From positions 7,838,071 through 7,902,070 of the forward strand of contig CM033118.1 of the NCBI GenBank assembly GCA_019321725.1: a DNA stretch of 64,000 nt, written 5' to 3'. This DNA comes from Paulownia fortunei. Taxonomy: Eukaryota; Streptophyta; Magnoliopsida; Lamiales; Paulowniaceae. The position numbers and the translations under genes are program-made. The notes beneath the pieces were generated by a model. That model was not told the origin of the DNA, searched no databases, and worked only from the letters and a program-made list of their open reading frames with translations. Below are positions 11,130 to 22,121 of the stretch, one piece after another (position 1 is the stretch's first letter; each line of letters begins with the position of its first letter).

Positions 11130-11611
11130 ATATTTTATGTTCATCTTCAGTGGCTGTTGGAACTCTTGTTTTTAGATGTTTAGTAATGGTCTCTTTGGAC
11201 AAACCATTGGTCGACGAGAAGTTCTCTATGTCCTTATCAAGCAAATTCCATATCAGTAACTCCTCTTTGTTTAGAATCTAAATCTAAGCGTCCTCCGAAG
11301 ACGTATTCTAATCAGAGATAAGTGCCTCATCTTCTTCTTGTGGATTCTGAATCCAAGAACCGACGTAAGGCTGCAAAGGATTGTTTCTGAAAAGGATTGG
11401 ATGGTTTATTACATCATGATTATAGAAACCATTAGGTTGTTGATTTGAATTTATGGAGCCCAATACTGAGAAAACCTTTGAAAATCAACAGCAACTTCAA
11501 ATGAACGATCATGTACCCTTGACGAAAATATCCAAATCTTGCAAGATTTTCTCTCCTCGCTTGCATAGGATGATTAAGATAATGATGATGATGGTTCCAA
11601 GCACCAGCCAT
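11130..11611 (-). pseudogene. Broken host gene remnant, possible RING-type E3 fragment
   Basis: On the minus strand an ATG at 11611-11609 opens a frame starting MAGAWNHHHYLNHPMQARRE, downstream of a GA-repeat leader (11637-11672 as CT on +), a common layout for plant 5' UTRs. A frameshift near 11510 and an in-frame TAA lead into SNQQPNGFYNHDVINHPILF, VGSWIQNPQEEDEALIS and finally GLSKETITKHLKTR just before the MULE end. The GLS.ETI...LKTR pattern resembles the region before the RING finger in some plant E3 ligases of the MBR type, but no RING cysteines are present. If the gene continued, it would lie beyond the MULE. Function is therefore a guess. Confidence 0.4.
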
Positions 11612-11635
11612 GGCGATTATTTATTGTTGACTTTG

Positions 11636-11636
<1 letters not shown>

Positions 11637-11672
<36 letters not shown>
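11637..11672. repeat. (TC)n microsatellite
   Basis: An uninterrupted CT/TC run, followed by a longer imperfect pyrimidine tract to about 11725. It lies upstream of the broken minus-strand gene, where it would be a GA-rich leader. Confidence 0.9.
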
Positions 11673-11676
<4 letters not shown>

Positions 11677-12024
11677 ATTCTCTTTCTCTTTATTTATCTC
11701 TCTATATCTCTGTATCTCTCTCATCTCTTTACTTGAGAAGGTTTAGGAGGCTTTGATTGGTAGTGAAGTCTTGAAACTAAAGAAATGCATATAGTGATTC
11801 TCTTGCTCTTTGTTCTCTCACCTCTCTTTAATTCCCAACTCTAATATATTTTCAATCATTTATTAATTTTTTAAATCCAAATCCAAATCTAAACTCATTA
11901 TTTGTGAGAGAAAAACACTTAGCTGGCAGGATATTTATAAACTTTCCCAACTGTAGATCATATAATAAAGGTTACTTACATGCACATTCTCTAGTTTTAA
12001 TTTGGGAAAAATCTTATTAACTTT

Positions 12025-12423
12025 AACTATAAGAAAAAAAAATTTAATGATAGAATATTTAGTGATATATCAAAATTGTCATATGTATTAAGCAATTATA
12101 ATTTTTTTTATAATAATGACACAAATTAATTATGATAAGATTGTGTTTAAATTGTCACTTTTACATGTATAGTGGCAACAAAAATATGATCACAAATTAA
12201 TTTGATAAATTTTATTGCCATTAAATTTTGACTATACATGTGTTGCGAATTGCGAAAAGTGACAACTTGTATACAATTTTGATGCCATTAGTTTTCAATA
12301 ATGACTACTAATGCACAATGCTTTTGACTACTAAAAAATTATTAATGTAACAGTGTATAATTAATGAGAATTTTAATATTATTGTTTGACATCAATGTCA
12401 CTAATATTCTATTTTTTTGTGGT
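12025..12423. mobile_element. CACTA-like MITE
   Basis: The left end (AACTATAAGAAAAA) and the inverted right end (ACCACAAAAAAATAG) resemble the CACTACAAGAAAA end of CACTA transposons. Inverted repeats run inward: the left side has GATAGAATATTTAGTGA and the right side its diverged complement. The centre is also palindromic (CATGTATAG near 12163 and CTATACATG near 12232, with a GTGACA arm on each side). There is no coding frame. Terminal CACT is decayed on both sides and I could not settle the 3-bp target copy. Confidence 0.45.
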
Positions 12424-12639
12424 TTTTTTCCATTATTGCAAAAGATTGAATTTAACTACGGATTATATGTTTTGTGTATAGTGTAATAGAATTTGTTAGA
12501 AACGGTACCATTGACTTGTAATATCAATCAAATTATAAAATTATGTGTCAACCGTGATGTCATAATTATTTATACTTATGATTATAAATTTCTAAAACTT
12601 AAGTAAGATGACAATCAATTTCTGTATACTTTGTTCACT

Positions 12640-13749
12640 CACGGTGGACTAGGTCTAAAGTAATGTGAAGTGATGCCTAGTTAACCAAGTCGAAGGTCTA
12701 AACTACCTAGAGGCATTTGCTCATGTTGTGAAGCTTGTGACAATTCATCTTTTTCTCATTGTGGCTTTAACTTGACATTAACATCTTCATCAACTCGGTG
12801 TCAATAATACCTTCTTGCATAGAGATATTGATGAAGATGTTTACATATTTTTACCTCCTGGTTTCGGACCAAAGGGGGAGACACGAGTTTGAAACTTCAC
12901 ATATCATTGTATGGCCTCAAACAAGCTTCATCTCTACTGCTTTGAAATAGGTCAACTTCAAGCAATCAAAGGTTGATTATTCCTTGTTCATCCGATCCTA
13001 GAATGGTATATTTACTACTCTTCTCATTTTTGTTGATGATGTCATCATAGCAAGAAATAATCTACAAGATATTGAAGGTCTAAATCATTCTTGAAGAATC
13101 AATTCAAATTGAAGGATCTTGGATAATTGAAGTACTTTCTCGGAATAGTAGTTGCACAGTCTAAGAAAGGCATTACTCTTCCACAATGAAAATATGCTCT
13201 CGAGATTCTTGAAGATGTTGGATATCTTACTGCAAAACCAGCTTCCTTTCCCATGGAACAAAACTTATCTCTTAGTAAGTTTGAAAGTGACCACATTAGT
13301 GATTTATCTTCATACTGAAGACTCATTGGGCGCTTAATTTATTTGACTATCACATGACCTAGCTTGGTATATGCAGTCCATGTGTTGAGTCAGTTTATAG
13401 ACAAGCCATGGATACCACATTAGAAGCTTCTTATCGTATTTTGCGATATGTGAAACAAACACCAGGGCAAGGAATAGTTCTTCCAACAGAAAGTTCAAAC
13501 CAACTAAATGCTTTCTATGATGAAGATTGGGCTAGATGTCATGATAATCGATGACCAGTTACTTGATATTGTATATTTATTGAAAGTTCATTAATTTTCT
13601 AGAAAACCAAAAAGCAAACGATAGTATCATGGTCCAATGTAGAAGCCAAATACCAATCGATGGTTGCCATCTATTGTGAACTTATTTGGTTAAGAACAAT
13701 TCTACAAGATTTGGGTATTGAACATTCATATCCCATTAGTTTACATTGT
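12640..13749 (+). pseudogene. Ty1/copia reverse transcriptase (C half) and RNase H, block A
   Basis: Reading + in changing frames gives QVEGLNYLEAFAHVVKLVTI, HRDIDEDVYIFLPPGFGPKG, then LHISLYGLKQAS, QFKLKDLG, YFLGIVVAQSKKGITLPQ, RLIGRLIYLTIT, VHVLSQFIDKPW and RILRYVKQTPGQGIV, then RNase H (SWSNVEAKYQSMVAIYCELI). This is the second half of a copia pol. It starts where block B (13750-14701) ends within the reverse transcriptase. Stops and frameshifts make it dead. At 13749 the RNase H strand LHC runs without a stop into integrase sequence. Confidence 0.78.
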
Positions 13750-14701
13750 ATTGCCTACCTCATTAGCCGAACTCCCATACCTCCTTTTCAAGGCAAAAAA
13801 CCTTTTGAATTTTTTTTTCACAAAATGTCCATATATGACCATTTACGAGTATTTGGCTACTTATGTTTTGTCTCAACACATCACCAGAGTCCGACCAAAT
13901 TTGATGCTAGAGTCACCCGTTGCCTTTTCTTGGGTTATCTTTATGGTCAAAAAAGATGCAGGGTCTATGACCTCTCAATTGGTAATATATTTGTTTCACG
14001 TGATATCATTTTTCATGAGGATATTTTTCTTTTTCCATCTTCTGCTACAGACTCACTGCAAATGCCTCATCACATATTAATGTACAATAATGACAACTCC
14101 ACTCCATATTTTTTTTGAAACACTAAAGTGTCACCACCTGATCATATCTCTAAAGAAGAACTTCCTTCTCATTCGAATAGCAAAGCCTCTTCCTAAGATC
14201 TTCATTAACTTACAACTTCTCCACCCATTGATGAACCTACTTCTACCTTGTCTTTGGATGCATAAATACCTTCATCGCTACCGACGCACGCTACGACAAC
14301 ACCTGGTTATCTGTCTGAGTATCATGTTGGTATTTTTCTTCCTTCAAGAAATGTTCTAGCATCGAACTCTACCTTGGTCGAAGCTATAGGTATTACCTAC
14401 TCTCTATCTCATGTTCTTTCATATGATAAATTATCTCGCAAACACCATGCTTTCACCACTTCTCTTTCAATTGAAAAAAAACCACCCTCATTTGCACTAG
14501 CACTTTGTGATCCTAAATTGTGTCTCGCTATGCAATAAGAACTTGATGTTCTCAAAGCTAATGACATATGGTCTCTGCAACCATTACCTCCTAGAAATAA
14601 GCTGGTTGGGTGCAAATGGATATACAAGGTTAAACTCTACCCAGATGGTACAGTAGAATGTCATACAGCTAGAATGCTAGAAAAAAGATCCTTCTCAATG
14701 T
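13750..14701 (+). pseudogene. Ty1/copia integrase C part and reverse transcriptase N part, block B
   Basis: The frame 13660-14118 continues from block A into copia integrase: AYLISRTPIPPFQGKKPFE, YDHLRVFGYLCFVS, TRCLFLGYLYGQKRCRVYD and FVSRDIIFHEDIF. Farther on (14400-14690) it reads YDKLSRKHHAFTTSLS, ELDVLKANDIWSLQPLPP and LVGCKWIYKVKLYPDGTVE, the start of the copia reverse transcriptase. It stops just where block A begins. Thus the natural order IN-RT(N)-RT(C)-RNaseH is present as RT(C)-RNaseH-IN-RT(N). The stretch between integrase and RT (14120-14400) is decayed linker. Confidence 0.78.
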
Positions 14702-14706
14702 AGCCC

Positions 14707-15200
14707 GCTCCTTATTATTCTAAGTCAATCTTCTGAAGAAATTTTGGGGAGATGCACATTGTTTTCTTTCGGCTACTCCATCTTGTTGTGGAGTGGAGAC
14801 ACAACTAGTATAATGAATGACACCTTTATCCAAATAAAAATTACTCATTATAAATTCAGGTCCATTATCCCTTTGAAGAACTTTGACTTTCAAACAAATT
14901 TTTGTTTCAACAAAATTGATGAACTTGGTGATATATGAATGACTATCTGATTTATGATGATCAAATATTTCCATCCAATTCTTGGGTTTGTTTCCTTCAC
15001 TATCACCTCAATTTATCATAAGATCTGGATCATGAATATCAAGCATGGCAATTTCTTAACCCATCCATGCCTTGTGGTACCCAAGTCTCATGCCATATTT
15101 CCTTTTGCATATCTTTCTATATGGTTAAAAACTGGTAATAAGGCACTCCACTAAAGTTTTCCTTCATTATGATAGCAACCTAAGCTACATCAACTTTAGG
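14707..15200 (-). pseudogene. Ty1/copia integrase core on the opposite strand, block C
   Basis: The minus frame 14974-14720 reads MEIFDHHKSDSHSYITKF, then KVLQRDNGPEF with the second catalytic Asp, and TSCVSTPQQDGVAERK with the catalytic Glu. Upstream (14975-15200) the minus strand keeps weak traces of the integrase N side. This is the piece missing between gag and block B. It is inverted relative to A and B. No LTR could be found next to any of the three blocks. Confidence 0.75.
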
Positions 15201-15479
15201 ATGCCATCTTGCCGAATATTTGTCTCGCCACGTGTGTTTTTGAATGTATTTTCGAATGCTAAAGAATTTATTAGCTCATGTCCAGATGCGTATGTTTTTC
15301 ATTTGCAATTCGTATCACTGCAAATTGCAATCACTTTTTTGGTTGTCATTCTCCTTAAATATTTGACCTACTCAACCTTCCAAATCTTTGACTTTAGGAT
15401 TCACGCGTTGAGCCCTCTTCTATTTCGTCCTTAAAAATAGTATGAATTTTATGCAACTAGATAAGAAAGTCAATATTTG
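15201..15479. other. No recognisable feature
   Basis: An open frame on + (15201-15434) has no family signature and overlaps the edge of block C; I treat it as chance. I see nothing else here. Confidence 0.5.
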
Positions 15480-15860
15480 CAGTATAAAAATGCATTATAA
15501 TATTATTCATCCACTGTGAAATACTAATAATGCATAGGTGAAGTATAAATCGTGCATCATAGTAATACTAACCATGATTTGTGAAATACTAATGATGCAA
15601 CTTTGAGGCTCAACTGCATTTGTGAAGTACTTACATCCATTTGTGAAAAAGTTCTAGCGCATATGCCATACATCTTTGCAGTACTAATCATGCATCTTTG
15701 CAGTACTAATAGTGTATTAATGGTGTACTAATATTGTATACTAAAACTGCATACTCGAAGGATCAGTTATGCTTCAAGTTGTGAAATTATTATCTATGTG
15801 AAGTATCGCTTATGAGTTAATATAACACTAATAATGCATCAGTTAACTAACATAATTCAT
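15480..15860 (+). repeat. Degenerate short repeat array around TACTAATNATGCAT
   Basis: The motif (A/G)TACTAAT(A/C/G)ATGCA(T) and variants recur about a dozen times over 380 bases, spaced roughly 20-60 bases apart, often with GTGAAGTACT or TTTGCAGTACTAA before it. Best copies lie near 15522-15535, 15586-15600, 15680-15695 and 15700-15715. Copies diverge from each other, so this is an old array. No coding frame spans it. Confidence 0.6.
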
Positions 15861-16201
15861 AAGTATTGCATTGTCAGTGCAACATTGAAATACTCATAGT
15901 AGCTGATACAACATGTAATCCACGGACTTTTTGTGCTGAATACAAATATATGAAGTATTATGTAAATATGGTTGCTTTGGCCTTCCTGTCCAATTGGTTC
16001 ATTTTGATGGACTGTCATCACGTCAATCACGTAAAGTTTCAGACATATAAGCATCTGGCACATATTGGCGACCTCATCAAATCATTCAAACCTAGCACAT
16101 CTTGTGTGAATGAGCGACGTACCACAATTTGATAAGTAGTGGATTAATTCCATTATATTTTCTTGAAAGACAAAGGTAGGAATTCAATTAGGGTCCAATC
16201 T

Positions 16202-16277
16202 TTGTAAATTGATAGCACATGAAACTCATCACTATACACTTGTAAATTGATAGCACATGAAACTCATCACTATACAC
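16202..16277. repeat. Tandem duplication, 38 bp x 2
   Basis: Two adjacent identical 38-base units beginning TTGTAAATTGATAGCACATG. The flanking 15861-17027 is AT-rich with no credible gene. Confidence 0.95.
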
Positions 16278-17027
16278 ATAAGTTCCTAATAACTCAATTT
16301 TACTTCCTTACTTGCTTGTAGATATCTTTTCAAGCAATAAGGGAGTATAATAAGGGAGTATAAAAGAGATACAATGTAACAGTAAAGGTGGTGAAATATA
16401 TTTTATAATATGTTTTTTATGACAGCGCGACAGTAAAACTATTATAATAGAGGTGGCGAAAAATAGTAGTTGTAGTGGTGACTAGCGGCAAGATAGACGT
16501 TGAAGACTTGAATAGTGTGAAGGAAAATGGTGGTGTGTAGTGGGAAGAAATTATATTTTATCTTCAACAGAAAAAGAGAGAAATATTAAGTGGAGTGATT
16601 AATTTGGTACATTCAAATAGGTGGGGTTTTGACATAAGTGAAAAATACAAAACTGATTAGTGAAAAGTAATTCTTAAAATAAAAAGAAAAATGAAAAATG
16701 TGGGGATTTATAATAAATTGTCCGACTTTGAATGGAGTATTCAATTTAAATTCATTAATTTATTATTTTATTAATAAAAAATTCCCATTTTAAGACAAAA
16801 TTCGAAAACTTAACCATATACTCTCTCAATAGATTTTTAGATGAAAAAAAGAAAAAATTGAATATAAATGTTAACTATGCTGCTAGTGTATGAACGAACA
16901 GTTTTGGCTACTGCTACTATTAAATTTGTCCTAATATTTTTATTTTTTTTTTTGAACATTTTGAAATAATACTTTATTTTAAAAAAAAATATTTTTTAAA
17001 AATATCCTATCACTTGAAATAAGAACA

Positions 17028-17166
17028 TGACATACTAACTCTTAATAATTATTTTTTAAGATAATAATATAAATATATAAAAAAATTATTACTTGTGATG
17101 TATTAACTCTCAATAATTATTTTTTAAGATAATAATATAAACATATAAAAGAAACTATTACTTTTG
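17028..17166. repeat. Tandem duplication, ~70 bp x 2
   Basis: Two nearly identical units, each containing CTCTTAATAATTATTTTTTA or CTCTCAATAATTATTTTTTA followed by AGATAATAATATAAA. They lie about 290 bases upstream of the start codon of the plastid-protein gene, so they may fall in its upstream region. Confidence 0.9.
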
Positions 17167-17457
17167 TAACTTTAATCTATAAATTCGTGAGAACTCAAAA
17201 TTAATACATAAAAATGGGACGGCTTGAGTAACTATTTTTCCGTTAACATTCTCCATAATCTAATGAAATCAGAACTTGATCACAACAGACAACAGAGATT
17301 ATAGTTTTCTTTTTCTAGCTCAAAAAAGCGAGAAAAAACAGAAAGGAAAAAAATAAAGAAGGAAGAAGATAAAAGATATTTATGCCTACTGTGTGCTGTG
17401 TGCTGACAAAATGAAGTCCAGCCAACCAAGTTCCCCAACGGTGACTGAGCAACAGAA

Positions 17458-20400
17458 ATGGCTTCTTCTCTCTCCCATTGCTTCGTTGCTGCTCCTTCTC
17501 ACTCCTCCATCACACCTTCAATCTGCCCTCTTCACAAACCTTTTAATCCTAAACCCTTTGAAACTCCTCCAATTCCTCTCCTTAAAACGAGAACTCCCAA
17601 ATTCTCCTCTGTACAGACCAGAGCTACTCTTGATGACAAGGGCCAAATCTCCACCACCCCATCAGTTCTTGTTCAAGAACAAAAACAACCCAACAAGGTA
17701 TGAACGCTTTAACTTTCTCATAATGTGCAGAAAATAATTGTTTTGCTTTATTCTCCAATTTACAGTTCTTGGTGCCTTCATGCTGTTTCAGTTGTTAATG
17801 ATTACTTTTGTTTTGGTTTCCTTTTTGGGAGTCTAATTTTGTGAATTAGCTCTCAAACAGAATTTTGTGGTTCGGACACTCACCTATCTTTCCATTAGCA
17901 CTAAAAATTGAATTGTTTTATCATACCATTGTTGGTGCACAAACTGTACTCAATACATTGTTGATTGTATTTTGGATTCTGTGTCTTTCTTGGCTAGTTG
18001 GTTGAAAGTTCAAAGAGGAAAGTGCTGGGGTGTTGAATTAGAATTTGAAAATTTTCGCGAGTGCAGCAAAGTTGTTTAATTATGGTGGAATTGATGTTGG
18101 GAATAAAAGTATGAAAGAAATGAACAAGTATGCAAAATATTCAATGGAATGTACTTGATAATTCAGTTTGTAATCGTTTATATTGCTTTCAACGTCCGTT
18201 TATGCAAGAATTATAATTTATATTGACTAAAAGTATGACTAAAATTGTTAATTCCATTATACAGTGCAAAAATACGAAGGAATCAATTGTACCAACTCAT
18301 GAAATTGAAGTACTAAAAAATAAAGAGAGACCAAGTTTTAGAATGTTTTGGCAATGACCAAGTCTACTGCACTATCCAAGCTTTCACTTGGAATTTCAAA
18401 CCATTAATTGATTATTATTACACAATGCAATCGTGCTTGCAAGGATATGCAAAACCTTCACCAAAAAACACCGTGGCATGCTTGGAACAACTCTCCATCC
18501 TTTCAGACTCCCAATTCTGCACGTTCTTGCTAGGAGAACACCACGTCCTTCCATAATGCACAACCACCCATGCTTGCAAGGAGAACATTCCTCACCCCTC
18601 ATTGACCTGGTGCTTGCAGAGTACCACCTCCATCCTTTCAGACTCCCAATTCTGCACGTTCTTGCTAAAAAATAAAGAGAGACCAAGTTTTAGAATGTTT
18701 CGGCAATGACCAAGTCTACTGCACTATCCAAGCTTTCACTTGGAATTTCAAACCATTAATTGATTATTATTACACAATGCAATCGTGCTTGCAAGGATAT
18801 GCAAACCCTTCACCAAAAACATTCCTCACCCCTCATTGACCTGGTGCTTGCAAGAGTACCACCTCCTTGGCACAAATTACCAATTCTGCACGTTCTTGCT
18901 AAAAAATAAAGAGAGACCAAGTTTTATAATGTTTCGGCAATGACCAAGTCTACTGCACTATCCAAGCTTTCACTTGGAATTTCAAACCATTAATTGATTA
19001 TTATTACAAGATGCAATCGTGCTTGCAAGGATATGCAAACCCTTCACCAAAAAACACCATGGCATGCTTGGAACAACTCTCCATCCTTTCAGACTCCCAA
19101 TTCTGCACGTTCTTGCTATGAGAACACCACGTCCTTCCATAATGCACAACCACCCATGCTTGCAAGGAGAACATTCCTCACCCCTCATTGACCTGGTGCT
19201 TGCAAGAGTACCACCTCCTTCGCACAAACTTTTTTGACGATGTTCAGCAGCAGATGCAATCACTCTACCTATTTTTCCAACTTTGTTTGCTTCCAGAAGC
19301 TAGAAAGAGCGAAGCCCAAAAATAGGAAATCCTATTTTTCTAACTTTATCTGCTCTTAAAAGCTAGAAAGAGTGAAGCCTATAAAAAGAAGCATCATTTT
19401 ATGAAACCACTGCTTTTCACAAGCTCAAGAATGTTTCTTTTAATCTTACAACTAGCCTTGCTTTATTCTTGAGCAAAGGGGATCGTTTTACAGAAAAAGT
19501 GCTGCAAATCGGTTTTCAGATACTCAATTTAGTCAATTGCTAAAACATGCAAGATTAGTACATGTTTTCTCTCCAAACATTTAAAAAATTGAAGCAATTT
19601 GCCATTTTTTTTTAGGAACTTGAATGTCGAAAGATGGACCATGGTTCATTGAACTCAATACTACAAATTTTGTTAGGAAATGCTTCCATGAATGAGTGAC
19701 TAGAAAAATTACGTTATTAAGGAAAATTTAGCTCACTCAGGCAAAATCTTAAGCGGTCTTCAATATTTGACTGAAGAATCATGTAAGTAAAGTTGTTTGC
19801 CTGAAATTGATAAACTCAGCAATTTTGAGCTAATAGTTCCAGAACAAATTCCAAAGATTTTTTGAAAATTCCTAGTGGCTTTTTGAGAAATAATTTTGAG
19901 ATGGAATATGTTTGAAGTAGGACATCGCTTAAAAGGTTCGCTCTTACAATGCATTGAGATACAAAATAGCTTGGATGACAAATTGTTAGGCCAACCCTTT
20001 TATAATTGACTGTTCATGTCCCGTTCAATGCTTGATTCTGGGTAAAATCATGTGTGTAAAAGAAATAACTCGAGAATAACACAAACCATGAGTAGTCATA
20101 TCAGATGCTCTGTTGTCATTGAAATTGAAGGTGAAATATTGGAGCTAACACTGGTTTTATGTACGGATGTGCATCATGTTTAGGAAGTTGAGGAGTGTGT
20201 AAGAGTGCTTAAGAATGCAGCCAAGACAAGAAAAGTTCCACCTGAGGAGATTCTGCAAGCTTTTTCTGTGATTGAGAATGCAAAGCTTGATCCCTCTGGG
20301 TTTCTTGAAACTCTTGGAGGAACCAAATCACCTGGAAGAACTTGGATGCTTATTTTTACTGCAGAGGTTAGTGTTTAATTTCCCTGTAGTTGTACTAGCA

Positions 20401-21727
20401 TGTGCTTTTTCTAGGTCGGTTTGCTTTATCTTGTAAGTTCATTTTTCTTTTGTTTTTTGTGCAATATGCTAATTGGCAGAAAAAGTTAGCACGCGGTAAA
20501 TATTTCCCAATTACAGCCGTGCAGAGGTTTGATGCAGCGGTAAGCTTCCTGACTCGTTAGCTTCCTTATGTTGCTGTCATTGAAATGAAACTTCTCTGAA
20601 TAGAAATCAGGTTTATAGATGAATCACTTTTCCTGGCACTGTTTTGAATTGGTATCATTACTTCTGTTTCTTTTGCTGTTGAATTTTCCTTCTAGCCATT
20701 TGTGGATGCAATTCTGTGTTTACTTCAACAGAAACAAAGCTAGAAACTGAAAATAGCTAGCACCTATTCTATATATTTGAGATATATTCACTCCAAATAT
20801 GCTCAAATTCTAGATACCAAACACAGCAATTTTGGCTAATGTAATCAATAAAATATATTCATTCTAATGAATATATTTGAGATATATTCACTCTTCATCA
20901 GAATGTTGCCTGAATCATGGACTAGTATTTGCACACATAGACTCTTTTATCGTTTCATATTTTTTCAAATTATTTTCTGTGACCTTTAAGAATTGTATTG
21001 TAACTTAAACTGTTTGCCAGCTTTAGGCATATTCTCGTAGAAAGGGAGAAACACAAGCTTTTATATGTTGTAAACAATCAGAAGGGAAAAACAGTAAATT
21101 CCAGGAAATTATGGATGCATGAGAAGCACGAAATTGAGAAACAAGATACTATAAGCTAAAAATTCCAGGGAAATTATTTTTACACTGGCATTATGTGACT
21201 TATCTTTATGTTCTACTTCAATGTACCCTATTTCAATAAGAATATCCTTGTGGTAGGAGAGAACACAAGGAAAATTGATTTCCCGTAAAGTCTCTTACCT
21301 TTCCCTTTTTAACACATTGTAATCACTTTTTAAGAAGAAAAATAAGTTTGAACAGTATTATGGTACTCCTATTCTTGCATACTATAGTCACCATATATGT
21401 TTACTTCAAGTGGATGATATATTTTCACTTGATATTTAGGGAAAGAGGATTGAGAATGGGGTTTATCTTGGGCCTCTTGGGTGTTTGACCTTTGAAGGCA
21501 GGTTTTCATGGAAGAAAAGAATACTTGCCTTCATATTTGAGCGGATCCAGATAAAAATTGGTCCTCTTAACCCGTTTGAGATTAGTTTTAAAGGAAAAGA
21601 TGAAAGGGAGCCAGGCAATAAGGACCCATTTTTCATATGGTTCTATATTGATGATGAAATTGCTGTTGCCCGTGGCAGAAGTGGAGGAACTGCATTTTGG
21701 GTCCGCTGCCAACGCATTGGCTACTAA
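17458..21727 (+). CDS. Plastid-targeted conserved protein, 4 exons
   Basis: Exons 17458-17697, 20184-20366, 20480-20539 and 21440-21727 have GT-AG introns, all phase 0, and join to 256 residues. Residues 1 to about 60 are Ser/Thr/Pro-rich and nearly free of acidic residues, a typical chloroplast transit peptide (MASSLSHCFVAAPSHSS). The mature part contains PPEEILQAFSVIENAKLDPS, GRTWMLIFTAEKKLARGKYF, AGKRIENGVYLGPLGCLTFE and a C terminus DPFFIWFYIDDEIAVARGRS. It looks like a conserved plant plastid protein. The WMLIFTA and GPL..TFEG.FSW pattern is reminiscent of fibrillin/lipocalin-like folds, but I cannot name the family. The ATG at 17458 was chosen over the one at 17411, which is out of frame. 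The frame is fully intact, so it is probably expressed. Confidence 0.88.
18313..19225 (+). repeat. Three-copy tandem repeat in intron 1
   Basis: Units start at 18313, 18665 and 18899, each with CTAAAAAATAAAGAGAGACC, giving periods of 352 and 234 bases. Copy 2 lacks an internal block (the CTCCATCC...CACGTCC part). Within a unit, CCTTTCAGACTCCCAATTCT and GCTTGCAAGGA are themselves repeated. The small frames on both strands here arise from the repeat and are not genes. The rest of intron 1 (17698-18312 and 19226-20183) shows no feature. Confidence 0.92.
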
Positions 21728-22121
21728 TGTTTTATCCTCTGTGTTTGTACTTCTCTATGTCTTCCTGTATAGATATAACCTGCTAAGGTGCATACATATT
21801 TTTTTTAAAAATTTGCATCTGAGCAAGATGAGAAGTGTAAATATGCAAGAAGACTATTTCTGTACTGCTGCCTTGTTTATTTTCTTTCGATTGGTTTCAT
21901 CTTCTTCTTTTGTGTCTGATTTGAGAAATCTAGATTGTGAAGCTTAACGATTAAGTACATCAATCTAATGTTCATATGATGAAAAATGGTGTGGTTGTAG
22001 AAATCTGCTCAGCTATTCCATTGATTAACATATCTTCTATGGAGTAGGCCGGGCCAGTCCCATCATACCTAATAGAATCTGTTGCCTAATTTTTTCTTAA
22101 AATCCTAACTATTGTGAAAAG

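Noticed and set aside
11453..11746. 97-residue + frame with a Ser-Leu run
   Set aside because: The run is the TC microsatellite translated; the minus strand has the better coding signal.
15480..15860. CRISPR-like array or organelle insertion
   Set aside because: Spacing and repeats are irregular and degenerate, the genome is plant nuclear, and I see no organelle gene in it.
18396..19263. Several 65-96 residue frames on both strands around 18.4-19.3 kb
   Set aside because: They are repeated copies of one intronic tandem unit, open in several frames, with no family signature.
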